From contig CBDCSE010000002.1 in assembly GCA_965221405.1 (NCBI GenBank), positions 1,488,001 to 1,552,000 of the forward strand: a DNA stretch of 64,000 nucleotides. Reading direction: 5' to 3'. Shown in pieces: positions 8,571-18,228 of this stretch. Source of the stretch: JAPOUP01 sp965221405 (GTDB lineage: Bacteria; Pseudomonadota; Alphaproteobacteria; Rhodobacterales; Rhodobacteraceae). Position 1 is the first letter of the stretch; each line of letters begins with the position of its first letter. The notes beneath the pieces are model-generated. The model searched no databases, had not been told where the DNA came from, and was given only the letters and a program-made list of their open reading frames with translations. The position numbers were made by a program, and so were the translations under genes.

Positions 8571-11521
8571 TGCGTCGGTTTACCAACATCCTCTGGCATT
8601 GGATCGTCACTGTCGCTCCATTCGCCGTAGCGTGCCAGATGGTCGAAGTCGCCCCCGGATGAGATCGACTTCACCGCCCGTCGCGACATATAACCCTGAT
8701 CGGGGGACTGATATTTCGCGAGGAGAGCTTCCAGTTCCGCCAAAGCGTTTCGTGTCTCACCAGCGTCGAGATCATTCGACACAAGTTTCGGACTGGAACC
8801 GAGCCCGATATAGGCAACGCTTGCGACCCTGCCGGCCCCAAGGTTTTCGATAGCGCCGTTTTCGATCAGGAGGGACGACAGAAGCAGCTGCTTGTCGAAA
8901 TGCAGCTGCTGACTTTTGGTCGGCGGCGTCCCCGTCTTGTAATCATAGACCACCAGAGAACCGTCCTCTCGCCGGTCGATCCGGTCAATCTTACCGTGCA
9001 ACGTTACCGCAGTCCGGGGCAGAAGGAAACTTCCCTCGCCCTCGAGAACTATCGGCTCGGCCTCCGTCTGGCGTTCGATCTCCTCACCGACAAACCAGTC
9101 GGCGATTCTCGCCAACCTCGCGCGCCAGAGTCTTCTGGTCGCCGGCCAGGCGACCTCGGTTGCCATCACCTCATCCGCGATCCGCAACAGTCGGAGGCGG
9201 CTTTCGGCGAGACTCTGCACCGGCTCACATTCAATGAACCTTTCAAGAATGTGGTGAAGAACCGTACCACGCATCGGCGCATCGGGTGCGTGATTTAGAG
9301 GGTCAAGCAACCTGAGGCCCAGAACCCGTCGCGCATAGACCGCGTACGGATCGCGGATCAGACGTTCAACCTCCGTTATCGAAATCCTGGTCGGACGACG
9401 GGATACCGGCGGCCGCGGGGCTGGGCGGCGTATACCCGGAACCTCGCGATCCGGTCTGTCAACACGATGCGCCAGTTCAAGCCAGTGTTGGCCCCGCATC
9501 CGCATAGCCTGGAGGGCATCGGCACCTTCGTCGGACAGCCCGCCGAGGAGATTGGTCAGGCGGTTAAGCCAGCGCGAGGGGACCGTCGGCGATTCGGAGT
9601 CCCGGACGGCACGGGAGAGCACAACCTTGGACGCGGCGATCGCCTGCTGAACGTCGTGCGCGGCGAGCCCGATCCTCCGTTCAGGCAAAAGAAGGCCTGC
9701 CTGCGCCCGTAGCTGCCGGTTAAGCCAAGGGTCAGGCGGGGAGGCGGTTGGCCAGACTCCTTCGTTCATCCCCGCGAGAATCACGAGTTGGGCCCCCTGA
9801 ACACGCGACTGCTGCGGCCCCCAGACCATGACTTCACCATGCACGTCCGCGACATCGTGCACGGATTCCCGCCAAAGAACCGAATCGAACAGGGAAACAT
9901 AGTCCGCCGGTGTAAGCGTTCCCCCATGTTCCGCCTCGCGACGCAGTTCGTCGACGGCCATCCAAACCCGCTCGTTGACACGTCCCTTATGGATTTCGCC
10001 GGAACCCTTCGATTCAGGACCCGCCGCAAGCGCTTCCACCAGCCGGACGTGATGGTCCACGTGCTCCCGTAGGCTGCGCTCACCAATTTCCGGGAGATCG
10101 TCAAGCAGGCCGGCGAGCCAATCCACCCAATCCTTCCGCGTCAATTCGGAATCCTTGCCCCATAACCTCAGCTGCGGCGCGTCGGGGAACGACGGCCCCG
10201 AGCGGCGAAGCTTCAGTTCCAGGCTGCGTGTGTGCCGTAGATGCGCTCGTCGACCATTAGCCCCGGTGCCGGTTAACGGATGTTTCAGGAGGGCGAGGAG
10301 AGCGCCCGGACTGAGGGTTTGGCCAAACAGGCCAGCCACCTGTCGAAGGAACCGGCCGAGCACGGTCAGCGGCAAAGGTGTCCCGGCGGAATCATCTGGC
10401 CTGATGTCCCAGCGATCAAGCGCGGCGGTGACCTGCCGCGTCAGCGTACGGTCAGCTGTCACGAGCGCAGCCGTCCTGCCGTCCCCGACAGCCTCCCTAA
10501 GCAACAGGGCAACCGCGGATGATTCGGCCCGCGGTGACGGTGCTTCGATAAGCGTAACCGCCTCCGTCGCCTGCTGGAGTCCCGCCAGACCGGCACCCTC
10601 CGAGCGCCACTGATCGGTCACCGGTGCGGGCCTAAGCGCCAGGGAGACAAGACGGTTGCGGCTCGGCGACGGCGGCCGCAGTGAAGGTTCCCAGGGACGT
10701 ATTTCGCCCGGCGGGCAGTCAAGATCACTGCAAAGGCGTGCGAACCGGTGCTGCGGATGGTCCTGGGTCTCCGGCGTGTCTTCCAGCCGCTTCCATACAT
10801 GCTGCGGAAGATCAAAATCCACGCAAGGCAGAATGACAGCTCCTTGAGGAAGTCCGGCAACCACCCGCATGAACAGTGCGGTGGCACCCCGTGAACCCGT
10901 GGAGCCGGCGACGAGAACCGGATGCGGGGGCGGCTTCAGCGACCATTCCACCTCAAGCCGTTCGGCCACGAGTCGCTGCCGGGCCAAAGTGCCCAGGCCC
11001 TGACCGGAATCAGCCCCGAGATATCGCTCGACAAGCGATACGAACTGAAGACCGCGCTGCCAGTGACCCGATACATCGGTCACATCCAGATCCCGGATCC
11101 GCTCAGGTGGAACACCTTCGCTCTGCATTTCGTCCAGAAGATCGGCGAGGCTGTCGGCAAGCGCGAACAATGCCGAGCGGGGCGCGAGGTCCGGCTGCCG
11201 ATCGAGCAGTTTCGCGACCATCTGGGTCAGTTCCAGCCGCTGCCGCAACGGAGACCCCGTTTGGGGGATGTCCGGAAATCTGACGTCACCGGCGAGGTCG
11301 GTAACTGTCCTGATACGTGGAAGAAGCGTCGACGGCCCCTGCATGAACAGCGATTTCAGCCGCCACTGCATCGCACGTGAGTTCACGAAGATCTCGATCC
11401 GCGCGAGGGCCTCGGGTGGCTGACCCTTATGCCTACGCCGAAGCCCCTCGATCAGCGCTAGGGGAAAATCGACGCCGGGCGGTACGCCGAAAAGTCTGGG
11501 CCGCCCGGTAGGCTCAAACAT
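8567..11521 (-). CDS. addB: AddB, nuclease subunit of double-strand-break repair
   Basis: A 984-residue partner of AddA. The N-terminus (RPRLFGVPPGVDFPLALIEGL) fits alphaproteobacterial AddB, and the C-terminal nuclease domain carries GKIDRIDRREDGSLVVYDYK. The second nuclease of the AddAB complex digests the strand opposite to AddA. Start 11521 is supported by GGAGAGG 7 nt upstream and by the family N-terminus; a longer open frame begins at 11569 inside murU. The gene overlaps murU by 8 bp and addA by 4 bp, so the three genes are one transcript. Confidence 0.94.
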   Translation of the reverse strand: MFEPTGRPRLFGVPPGVDFPLALIEGLRRRHKGQPPEALARIEIFVNSRAMQWRLKSLFMQGPSTLLPRIRTVTDLAGDVRFPDIPQTGSPLRQRLELTQMVAKLLDRQPDLAPRSALFALADSLADLLDEMQSEGVPPERIRDLDVTDVSGHWQRGLQFVSLVERYLGADSGQGLGTLARQRLVAERLEVEWSLKPPPHPVLVAGSTGSRGATALFMRVVAGLPQGAVILPCVDFDLPQHVWKRLEDTPETQDHPQHRFARLCSDLDCPPGEIRPWEPSLRPPSPSRNRLVSLALRPAPVTDQWRSEGAGLAGLQQATEAVTLIEAPSPRAESSAVALLLREAVGDGRTAALVTADRTLTRQVTAALDRWDIRPDDSAGTPLPLTVLGRFLRQVAGLFGQTLSPGALLALLKHPLTGTGANGRRAHLRHTRSLELKLRRSGPSFPDAPQLRLWGKDSELTRKDWVDWLAGLLDDLPEIGERSLREHVDHHVRLVEALAAGPESKGSGEIHKGRVNERVWMAVDELRREAEHGGTLTPADYVSLFDSVLWRESVHDVADVHGEVMVWGPQQSRVQGAQLVILAGMNEGVWPTASPPDPWLNRQLRAQAGLLLPERRIGLAAHDVQQAIAASKVVLSRAVRDSESPTVPSRWLNRLTNLLGGLSDEGADALQAMRMRGQHWLELAHRVDRPDREVPGIRRPAPRPPVSRRPTRISITEVERLIRDPYAVYARRVLGLRLLDPLNHAPDAPMRGTVLHHILERFIECEPVQSLAESRLRLLRIADEVMATEVAWPATRRLWRARLARIADWFVGEEIERQTEAEPIVLEGEGSFLLPRTAVTLHGKIDRIDRREDGSLVVYDYKTGTPPTKSQQLHFDKQLLLSSLLIENGAIENLGAGRVASVAYIGLGSSPKLVSNDLDAGETRNALAELEALLAKYQSPDQGYMSRRAVKSISSGGDFDHLARYGEWSDSDDPMPEDVGKPTQ

Positions 11522-12191
11522 CGAGAAGCCTCTCCGCCAGCGCGATACATTCGGGCCGACCGACGTCACACCATGTCCCGTCGTATTTCAGACCGAACAA
11601 CGTGTCGTCGGCCGCCATTCCATCCCAAACCGAATTCAGGGAGAAACTCGCGTCCCGAAAGGCGTCCAGACGCCCGGTCTTCATGATCTGCGCACCGGTA
11701 TAGACGAGACCGGACCCGCGACTAAGGCGTCCACCGGAGTCCATCCTGAAATCACCCGCACCTGGATGGCCAATCGCCCTTTCCCGCGGCACCAGAAGCA
11801 GCATCGCTTCCATCCGATCCATTCGCCACGCAGCTAGAAGCGCCGAGATCGGATTGCCACCACGCCAAACGGCATCCGTATTGAGCGATACGACGGTGTC
11901 GGCATCCAGAAACGGGAGCGCGTTGCGGAGTCCCCCACCGGTATCCAGCAATTCCGGCTCAAAAACCGTAATCACCTCCGTGCGACTGAGATGCCTCTCG
12001 ATCAGATCCGGGAGATAATGGGTATTGGCCACGATTCGCGGGATGCCCGCTTCGCGGGCAACGTCAATCGCATGATCGATCAGCGGTCGCCCGGCCACCT
12101 CAACCAGTGGTTTGGGCCGCGCTTCGGTCAAGGGCATCATTCGCGTCCCGAAACCCGCGGAGAAAAGCATCAGTGGCGGTTTTGAAGGCAT
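11514..12191 (-). CDS. murU: N-acetylmuramate alpha-1-phosphate uridylyltransferase
   Basis: A 225-residue nucleotidyltransferase with the signature FSAGFGTRMMPLT followed by ARPKPLVEVAGRPLIDHAID, and the metal-binding SLNTDAVW. In the MurU/AmgK bypass known from Pseudomonas and relatives it makes UDP-MurNAc from MurNAc-1-P, so muropeptide recycling avoids the fosfomycin-sensitive MurA step. The adjacent kinase gene supports this over a generic sugar-nucleotide role. It overlaps amgK by 22 bp and addB by 8 bp. Cytoplasmic. Confidence 0.88.
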   Translation of the reverse strand: MPSKPPLMLFSAGFGTRMMPLTEARPKPLVEVAGRPLIDHAIDVAREAGIPRIVANTHYLPDLIERHLSRTEVITVFEPELLDTGGGLRNALPFLDADTVVSLNTDAVWRGGNPISALLAAWRMDRMEAMLLLVPRERAIGHPGAGDFRMDSGGRLSRGSGLVYTGAQIMKTGRLDAFRDASFSLNSVWDGMAADDTLFGLKYDGTWCDVGRPECIALAERLLDV

Positions 12192-13186
12192 CGTTCCTTC
12201 AACTTGAGCATGTTGTCTGGCGACGGTTCCGGAAGGTCCTCGGCGACAACCCGGGCGACCCCTGACAGGGCGCTATGGGACAGGCAGGTCGTGACATGTT
12301 GCCAGACCCTGGGAATCAAGTCGAGATAGCGTGGCTTACCCGCCTCAACAGCCAAACGGGCGAAGACACCCATGATACGCAGATTACGCTGTGCGCCGAT
12401 CGCCGCGAGGGCAGCCCCGAGAGCTACGGGGTCACGTCCCGTCATCCTCGCGAACCGATGTTCTGCACTGGAGGCGACAGCAGGGGAAACATCCCGGCGG
12501 GCGTCCAGAAGCATGGAGACCAGATCATATCCGGGCGGCCCTGACATGGCATCCTGGAAATCGAGCAGTCCCACCCGCCGGACTCCCTTCCGATCGGGTA
12601 GCCAAACGAGGTTCTCGGAATGGAAATCCCTCAGCAGCAATGTTGGCGGGCCTGTCGCCGTTGCCAACAGCACGGTCTCGAGTTCGGTCCTTAGCCGATT
12701 GAATGCGGTTCCGGAGACTGCCTGGATACTGCCACGATACCATTGGTAGACCGGTTCGACCTGCGCTGCCATCAGTTCTGCCTGGAAATCCGGCACGAAT
12801 TCCGGAACGGGGGTTCCGTCGAGTTTCGCCAGAACATCGGTGGCCGCATCGTATAGCTGCACCTCCATATCCGGGCATCTGGTAACCAACCGCGCGAACA
12901 GACTTTCGCCAAAATCCTCTAGAATGGCGAAACCGGCGACCGGATCCGCAGCCAACACCGTCGGAACGCTCAGATTCATACTTTCAAGAAGACGCACGAT
13001 GTCCATAAAACGCCTGACACTCTGCCCGCTCTCCGGGGAGGCGTCCATCAGCACCGCGGTGTTTCCGGTGCCGCACAAACGGAAATACCGACGCGCTGAG
13101 GCGTCGCCCGCCAATGGCTTCATGGCCCATCCAGCGCATGCGGTCCGGTCAACGAATTCCTTTGCGAGGCGCAGCCGCTCATCCAC
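12170..13186 (-). CDS. amgK: Anomeric MurNAc/GlcNAc kinase, aminoglycoside-phosphotransferase fold
   Basis: A 338-residue kinase with MKPLAGDASARRYFRL for nucleotide binding, the catalytic-loop segment LLRDFHSENLVW (Asp and Asn) and LLDFQDAMSGPPGYDL carrying the metal-binding Asp. The AmgK family phosphorylates the anomeric hydroxyl of MurNAc or GlcNAc and hands MurNAc-1-P to MurU, which is encoded directly downstream. Overlaps with tsaE (8 bp) and murU (22 bp) point to coupled translation. Confidence 0.87.
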   Translation of the reverse strand: MDERLRLAKEFVDRTACAGWAMKPLAGDASARRYFRLCGTGNTAVLMDASPESGQSVRRFMDIVRLLESMNLSVPTVLAADPVAGFAILEDFGESLFARLVTRCPDMEVQLYDAATDVLAKLDGTPVPEFVPDFQAELMAAQVEPVYQWYRGSIQAVSGTAFNRLRTELETVLLATATGPPTLLLRDFHSENLVWLPDRKGVRRVGLLDFQDAMSGPPGYDLVSMLLDARRDVSPAVASSAEHRFARMTGRDPVALGAALAAIGAQRNLRIMGVFARLAVEAGKPRYLDLIPRVWQHVTTCLSHSALSGVARVVAEDLPEPSPDNMLKLKERCLQNRH

Positions 13187-13739
13187 TAGGGGTCTCCAGA
13201 CCCGCTGCCCGGAACCGGCTCGCCCATTTGCCGGGCGGGGCGGTCAGCCAGGCCAGTCTTTCGCCTGAAACCGCGGTCATCTCAAGCCGCAGTCGGAGGG
13301 CATCCTCCGGAGCCAGGCCTCCCAGCCTGTCCGGCCATTCCACCAGACAGACGGTATCGTCGAACGCGCTGTCAAGCCCAAGCTCGGCAACGTCGCGCGG
13401 ATTCGACAGGCGATACAGATCAACGTGCCAGATTTCGGTATCTCCATCCGAGTATATCTGGACCAAGGTGAAGGAGGGCGACGGAACCTCCTCGAACCGT
13501 CCGGCATCCGCCAGACGGGCCTGGATCAGCGCTCGGGCAAAATGCGTCTTTCCGGATCCCAGCTCTCCCTCAAGAAGAATTACATCCCCTGCACATAGAG
13601 TGGGTGCCAGTGCCGTGGCGACCGCCGTCGTATCGTCAGCGGAATCCAACCGAAAGAATCTGTCAAATCGGTTTCCGGTCGCACCGGATCCTTCAATATC
13701 CGCCAAGCCCGCTGGTGTCGGCGCGGAAGGTCCGGACAC
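13179..13739 (-). CDS. tsaE: tRNA threonylcarbamoyladenosine biosynthesis ATPase TsaE
   Basis: A 186-residue ATPase with Walker A LEGELGSGKTHFARALI and the conserved run SPSFTLVQIYSDG followed by IWHVDLYRL. TsaE works with TsaB, TsaC and TsaD to make t6A37 in ANN-decoding tRNAs and is essential in many bacteria. An N-terminal extension of about 25 residues precedes the usual start of the family; a shorter start is possible. First gene of the tsaE-amgK-murU-addBA chain; the ialB-like gene ends 6 bp upstream of it. Confidence 0.92.
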   Translation of the reverse strand: MSGPSAPTPAGLADIEGSGATGNRFDRFFRLDSADDTTAVATALAPTLCAGDVILLEGELGSGKTHFARALIQARLADAGRFEEVPSPSFTLVQIYSDGDTEIWHVDLYRLSNPRDVAELGLDSAFDDTVCLVEWPDRLGGLAPEDALRLRLEMTAVSGERLAWLTAPPGKWASRFRAAGLETPSG

Positions 13740-13745
13740 CGCGGT

Positions 13746-14291
13746 TCAGCCGTTACAGCGCTTTTCGGCATCCTCGATCGCGGCGGTGACGCCCAGCAGC
13801 GAGAAAGTGTCCTTCGTCTTGGTGCCGCGGCTGGAAACACCGGTGACAACCGCCTTCTTGCCGCGCTTCAAAGCCTCCACCAGTTTCCGGTCCTCCTCGT
13901 CCGAGTTCGTCCAGGCCATCTCTTCAAACGTGAACAGGCTAAAGCCCTCACCGCCAATATCCACCTTGACGTCCGCGCCCTCGCGAAATGGATAACCGCC
14001 CATGAACAAGACCTCGCCATTCACGTCTTCTTCAGGAGAAAAATGAACGTACAACAGGATTTCACCACGACGGACAGACACGACCCTTCCATCACGTGTG
14101 TTGACGGTCTCCTCGGGCTGGGAGACGATCCAGCATCGTTTGGTCGGGCTGGCATGCTCGAATACGCTCCAGTCCGTGTGCACGGCCACGCGATTCGTCG
14201 ATATCCCGGTCGAATCGGTCTGGGCCATAACCGGATGGTAACAGACAGCGACCGCAAGAACGGCCAACCCGCAAACTTTCCTTAAGTACAT
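13746..14291 (-). CDS. Invasion-associated locus B (IalB) family secreted protein
   Basis: A 181-residue exported protein. Residues 1-24 form a signal peptide (MYLRKVCGLAVLAVAV core, predicted cleavage after PVMA). The mature part has HTDWSVFEHASPTKRCWIVS, a WNSD-like segment and SSRGTKTKDTFSLLGVTAA, which place it in the IalB family of periplasmic proteins, with cysteines that probably form disulfides. IalB is named for Bartonella invasion, but free-living Rhodobacterales commonly carry copies of unknown role. Start at 14291 has AGGAG 4 nt upstream and a proper signal peptide; the longer open frame to 14570 would bury it. Ends 6 bp before tsaE. Confidence 0.85.
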   Translation of the reverse strand: MYLRKVCGLAVLAVAVCYHPVMAQTDSTGISTNRVAVHTDWSVFEHASPTKRCWIVSQPEETVNTRDGRVVSVRRGEILLYVHFSPEEDVNGEVLFMGGYPFREGADVKVDIGGEGFSLFTFEEMAWTNSDEEDRKLVEALKRGKKAVVTGVSSRGTKTKDTFSLLGVTAAIEDAEKRCNG

Positions 14292-15124
14292 CTGTCTCCT
14301 GCCTAAGTCATTCAGCTCTGCACCCCAGTCACCGGCTTTCCGATGGCGGCGGTCTTCGTGGGTGCCGCATATGTAACATCCCATGATGATGCCGAAGCGT
14401 ACGAAGTGCCAGTAACCAAGATCCGCAAATAGCCAAACAGAGACCAAAGCGCAACCGCGCGCGCCCATCTCCGCAGGGCAACCGCGTTTGAAGGCAAGGC
14501 TGTTGCATATGGCTCTACTGAAGCGAGGAATGAGAACCGAAAGGGAACGAAACGACGTTCCCGCCGTCATTGCGGGTCGTTTGGGCTTTGTGGATGTTCA
14601 GCGCAATGTCTCAGGTCCAAACGCGATAGCCCCGCCATCTCCAGAAGTATCCATGAACGTGGCGAACTTCGAGGCCAGCGACATTGAGCGGGCGGCGTCC
14701 ATCACCCCACGACGGACTCCGTGCGCACGGCATCGCGCCCCTACGCCTGTTGGTCGATACAGGTGACGCCACCGGGAATCCCAGATGCCCGGAGGTCAGA
14801 ATGCGCGGCACCTATCGCGAGAACGTTCGCGTTATGATCCTCGCCGGCCAGATCGTCCGGCCGGGACGCCCTGCCGTCGGCGAAGTGGATATGGATCCGT
14901 TCCTCGGGAACGTTTTCGGTATCCGCGCGTTCCGTCATGCCGCGAGGCAGGATGTGGTTCTACCGTGACAGACGTGTTAGTATTGCCCGGCGCTGCGCGA
15001 ACCAGGCGACGCTCCATTACATTCCACCGCGCCATCGATCGGCAGGGTTTTCACTCTCCGGAATCAGGGAATCGCACACGCGCTTCCAATCCGCTCTCAC
15101 TGGCTGATGGTCTGAAGCCCGAAA
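14292..15124. other. 833-bp space between ialB-like gene and serB, no gene recognised
   Basis: Several open frames of 60-140 codons occur on both strands, none with a good start site or a recognisable product. The minus-strand frame around 14741-14938 (a 65-residue acidic peptide) looks more protein-like than the rest, but I could not assign it. The promoter for the ialB-tsaE chain should lie near 14300-14400. Confidence 0.4.
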
Positions 15125-16009
15125 TTACCCTTGACCCGAAACGAACTCTTTCCGCGAATATCCCTGAATATACAGCAACGCGGTCAGGTCACCATGGTTG
15201 ACGCGCATCTCGCATTGCGCCGCAACCGAAGGCTTGGCATGAAATGCGACACCGGTTCCCGCCATCGCAAGCATACCAAGATCGTTCGCCCCGTCGCCAA
15301 CCGCGATCGCATCGCTGTGCTGGAGACCAAGCCGGAAACCGATTTCCTGAAGCGCCGAAGCCTTGGCATCACGCCCGAGAATCGGCTCCAGAACCTCACC
15401 GACGAGTGTTCCATGCCTGTCAACCAATGTATTCGCGCGATGCTCGTCAAATCCCAGCCGCGCGGCCACCTTTGTCGAGAACGCCGTGAATCCACCGGAA
15501 ACCAAAACCGCGTAGGCTCCGTTCTCTTTCATCGTCGCCACCAACAGTTTGCCACCGGGTGTGTATTCTATCCGCTCGTCGAGCACCTTGTCGATTACGG
15601 TCACGGGAAGTCCTTTCAGCAGCCGAACCCGTTCCCGAAGCGCGTCCTCGAAACCGATCTCTCCATTCATGGCGCGGGACGTGACCGAGGCGACACAGTC
15701 GCCGACGCCAGCTTCCGCCGCGAGTTCGTCGATGCATTCCTGCCGGATCAGCGTCGAATCCATGTCCGCGAGCAGGAGCCTTTTTCGGCGCACACCCGAT
15801 CTCTGCACCAAAAGGTCGATTCCCGCTCTCTGGCAGTCCTGCCACACCTCCCATCTATTCCCGGGCACCATCGGGACCTCGAATTCGGCGGCCTCACCCG
15901 GAGCTAGCCAAAGGGTGGGGCCGCCGCCCCATGCGCCGCGCAGTGACTCGACCAAAACCTGATCAAGATCACCAGTTTCAGGGTGGGCGATCAGCGTAAT
16001 CACATGCAC
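15125..16009 (-). CDS. serB: Phosphoserine phosphatase
   Basis: A 294-residue HAD-superfamily enzyme that performs the last step of serine synthesis, phosphoserine to serine. Motif I is LLADMDSTLI (nucleophile Asp in DxDST), motif II VLVSGGFTAFS, and motif IV VGDGANDLGMLAMAG. An N-terminal ACT-like region precedes the catalytic domain. GTG 16009 is chosen since GGGAG lies 10 nt upstream; GTG 16003 is an alternative. It is divergent from serC, the enzyme of the preceding step, so the region between them controls both. Confidence 0.92.
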   Translation of the reverse strand: MHVITLIAHPETGDLDQVLVESLRGAWGGGPTLWLAPGEAAEFEVPMVPGNRWEVWQDCQRAGIDLLVQRSGVRRKRLLLADMDSTLIRQECIDELAAEAGVGDCVASVTSRAMNGEIGFEDALRERVRLLKGLPVTVIDKVLDERIEYTPGGKLLVATMKENGAYAVLVSGGFTAFSTKVAARLGFDEHRANTLVDRHGTLVGEVLEPILGRDAKASALQEIGFRLGLQHSDAIAVGDGANDLGMLAMAGTGVAFHAKPSVAAQCEMRVNHGDLTALLYIQGYSRKEFVSGQG

Positions 16010-16057
16010 CGGATCATGACTCCCTCGACAGACCTTTGGACCGAAAGCGAAACAGTG

Positions 16058-16145
16058 GCGCACCGCGCCTTGCGGACCCAATTCGATCGCCCTATTGCGG
16101 TGCGCGGGGCACCTCTCCCCAACGAGGGGCATATATCTGGAAGGA
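16058..16145 (+). ncRNA. Candidate serC-motif leader RNA
   Basis: Directly upstream of serC. GCGCACCGC (16058-16066) pairs perfectly with GCGGTGCGC (16097-16105). It is followed by GGGG (16106-16109), CCCC (16117-16120) and GGGG (16126-16129), so CCCC can pair with either neighbour: two mutually exclusive hairpins just before the AAGGA ribosome-binding site (16141-16145). A conserved serC leader element is known in Alphaproteobacteria; the match here is by position and base-pairing, not by a covariance model. Confidence 0.55.
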
Positions 16146-16153
16146 TACCATCT

Positions 16154-17314
16154 ATGGCACCGGACAGGCCAGCAGTGCGGCCAATGAACCCGCGCTTCTC
16201 TTCGGGACCATGCGCCAAGCATCCCGGATTCAGCCTAGACGAACTGTCCGGTGCGCTTCTCGGCAGATCGCACCGCGCCGCATACGCGAAAGCGAGGCTC
16301 AGGACCCTGATAGACAAGACACGCGCCATCCTTCGCATTCCGGCTGGTCACAGGATTGGAATCGTTCCCGCGTCCGACACAGGCGCGTTCGAGATGGCAA
16401 TGTGGAATCTTCTCGGTGAGCGCCCCGTTGAGATGGCGGCTTGGGAAAGTTTCGGCGCTGGCTGGGTCACGGATGCCGTCAGACAGCTCCGGATCGATGC
16501 TTCTGTTCATACCGCCGCGTATGGAGAGATTGTCGATATGCCATCCCTCAACTATGATCATGACGTCTGTTTCACCTGGAACGGCACCACATCGGGTGCC
16601 CGTGTACCATCGGACGGTTTCATTCCGGCAGAACGCGAGGGCCTGACCCTCTGTGATGCAACTTCAGCTGCATTCGCTATGGAACTTCCTTGGGACAACC
16701 TTGACGCCACAACGTTTTCGTGGCAGAAGGTCCTTGGTGGTGAGGCGGCTCACGGGATGCTCGTGCTCAGTCCGCGGGCCGTTGAGCGGCTCGAGAACTA
16801 TGCACCGGGGTGGCCATTGCCGAAAATCTTCCGCCTGACGGAGAGCGGCAAACTGAACGAGGCGATTTTTGAAGGCGCCACGATCAACACGCCGTCCATG
16901 CTCTGCGTCGAGGATTGCCTCGCCGCACTGGATTGGGCCCAATCGATCGGCGGGCTCGACGGGCTGATCTCCCGCACCCGTGCCAACTTCGACGCCATCC
17001 ACCGCTTCGTCGCTGTCCGTGACTGGATCGATTTTCTGGTCAGTGATCCGAACTGTCGTTCCGAAACGAGTGTTTGCCTCAAATTCACCGAACCACCAAC
17101 TGAAGATGCGCACCTGTTCGCGCGAGCGGTCGCGAAGCGGCTTGAGGATGAAGGCATAGCTTACGACATCGGCAGTTACCGCGACGCTCCGCCGGGATTG
17201 CGCGTCTGGTGCGGCGCAACGGTCGAGTCTTCAGACGTTGAGGCGTTGATGCCGTGGATTGAATGGGCATACCGTTCGCAGATCGGGTCAAGGTGCGCCA
17301 GCCGCCCAGCGTGA
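16154..17314 (+). CDS. serC: Phosphoserine aminotransferase
   Basis: A 386-residue class V aminotransferase of the alphaproteobacterial SerC branch. It converts 3-phosphohydroxypyruvate plus glutamate to phosphoserine. Seen: NPRFSSGPCAKHPGF at the start, TWNGTTSGARVP, LCDATSAAFAM and the PLP-lysine region TFSWQKVLGGEAAHGM. ATG 16154 has AAGGA 8 nt upstream; the longer frame to 15983 overlaps the leader RNA and serB start. serA follows on the same strand 1.17 kb later, an unusually large gap for this pair. Confidence 0.94.
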   Translation: MAPDRPAVRPMNPRFSSGPCAKHPGFSLDELSGALLGRSHRAAYAKARLRTLIDKTRAILRIPAGHRIGIVPASDTGAFEMAMWNLLGERPVEMAAWESFGAGWVTDAVRQLRIDASVHTAAYGEIVDMPSLNYDHDVCFTWNGTTSGARVPSDGFIPAEREGLTLCDATSAAFAMELPWDNLDATTFSWQKVLGGEAAHGMLVLSPRAVERLENYAPGWPLPKIFRLTESGKLNEAIFEGATINTPSMLCVEDCLAALDWAQSIGGLDGLISRTRANFDAIHRFVAVRDWIDFLVSDPNCRSETSVCLKFTEPPTEDAHLFARAVAKRLEDEGIAYDIGSYRDAPPGLRVWCGATVESSDVEALMPWIEWAYRSQIGSRCASRPA

Positions 17315-17482
17315 CAGGGCCGCGATCGTTCCCGGCGAAGGCTGCCGGATCGAATTTCTATTTTCCGGTCATACCTTTATCCGGAGTTTTCTGGACCGCG
17401 ATCCGGATCGACAAAACAAATCACCAAACCGTTCTTTGTGGAGTGGTGCCGGGGTATTGATTCAGGAAATCCGTCACAGGCC

Positions 17483-17737
17483 CTAGCTGAAAATCAGTCC
17501 TGCCACGCCCAGCGCGATGGCGACGGCCCCGATGATTATCGTGGTCTGCCACCATCGCGCGGTTGCATCCCGTTCCGAGCGGGCCGCATCCCGTTCCGAG
17601 CGGGCCGCATCCCGCTTCGCCATGTCCTCAGCGAGCCGCGCGATGTCTGTTCGATAGTCGGCCTGCATCGTCTTCATGCGTTCCTCCAGTATGGCGAGGC
17701 GCTCCGAAAGCGCGAGGTTGTCCGGTACGTCGCTCAT
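17483..17737 (-). CDS. Small coiled-coil membrane protein, hypothetical
   Basis: An 84-residue protein: a heptad-rich N-terminal part (ALSERLAILEERMKTMQADY), then two identical heptads ARSERDA ARSERDA, then one C-terminal transmembrane helix (TTIIIGAVAIALGVAGLIFS). The heptads come from a 21-bp direct repeat at 17569-17589 and 17590-17610. No clear Shine-Dalgarno precedes ATG 17737. The layout resembles small phage-related or hemolysin-XhlA-like coiled-coil plus TM proteins, but no family was identified. Orientation is opposite to serC and serA. Confidence 0.55.
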   Translation of the reverse strand: MSDVPDNLALSERLAILEERMKTMQADYRTDIARLAEDMAKRDAARSERDAARSERDATARWWQTTIIIGAVAIALGVAGLIFS

Positions 17738-18200
17738 GCTACAGACCCGGGTGGTGATGACCATCGTCCTTCGGAGCGGCGGCGAACCGTTTAGGAAGAT
17801 GGAGACAGGGGAAGTGCGACGGTTCATTCCCCTGGGCCACACCCAGAGCCGCGGGTTCGCTTCCCGCCTCGCCTCCATATGAATCCCGTAACACGTTCAT
17901 ATGGAACACGGCAAACGGAAAATCGAGAAAATTGCGAAAAAGGGTGGATTCCAGAGAGCCTCCTTGCCCGGCTCTTTGGGGAATTACATACATCCCCGGC
18001 TCTTTCCGCTTTAGGCTCGCTTCCGTCATGATGCTGTCGGGCTCGACCGGGTGGATTCTACCGCCGTCAATGATGTTCCGCGGCGCGAACCTAATTTTGG
18101 CCTATCGGGCATCCAGTTCCCGCTTTCGCTTCTCTAGCTGGCGCTTCTCCTGAATGGACCGCGCTGGGGAAGGATAGGATAGCGGTTGGCAGCGGGTAAG

Positions 18201-18228
18201 GAAAGGGGCTGCCGCGGCAGCCCCTTTC
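18201..18228. terminator. 28-bp perfect palindrome, terminator-like
   Basis: The palindrome reads GAAAGGGGCTGCCG from 18201 and continues with its exact reverse complement to 18228. It can form a 14-bp stem, less a few loop bases. A short T run on both strands is compatible with a weak bidirectional terminator. It lies about 260 bp before serA and is not next to any recognised gene end. Confidence 0.55.

Noticed and set aside
17806..17877. tRNA or permuted tmRNA piece, suggested by GCGGG-TTCGCTT-CCCGC followed by CTCGCCTCCA
   Set aside because: The T-loop lacks A58, no matching acceptor strand or anticodon arm was found, and no tag-peptide coding piece lies nearby.
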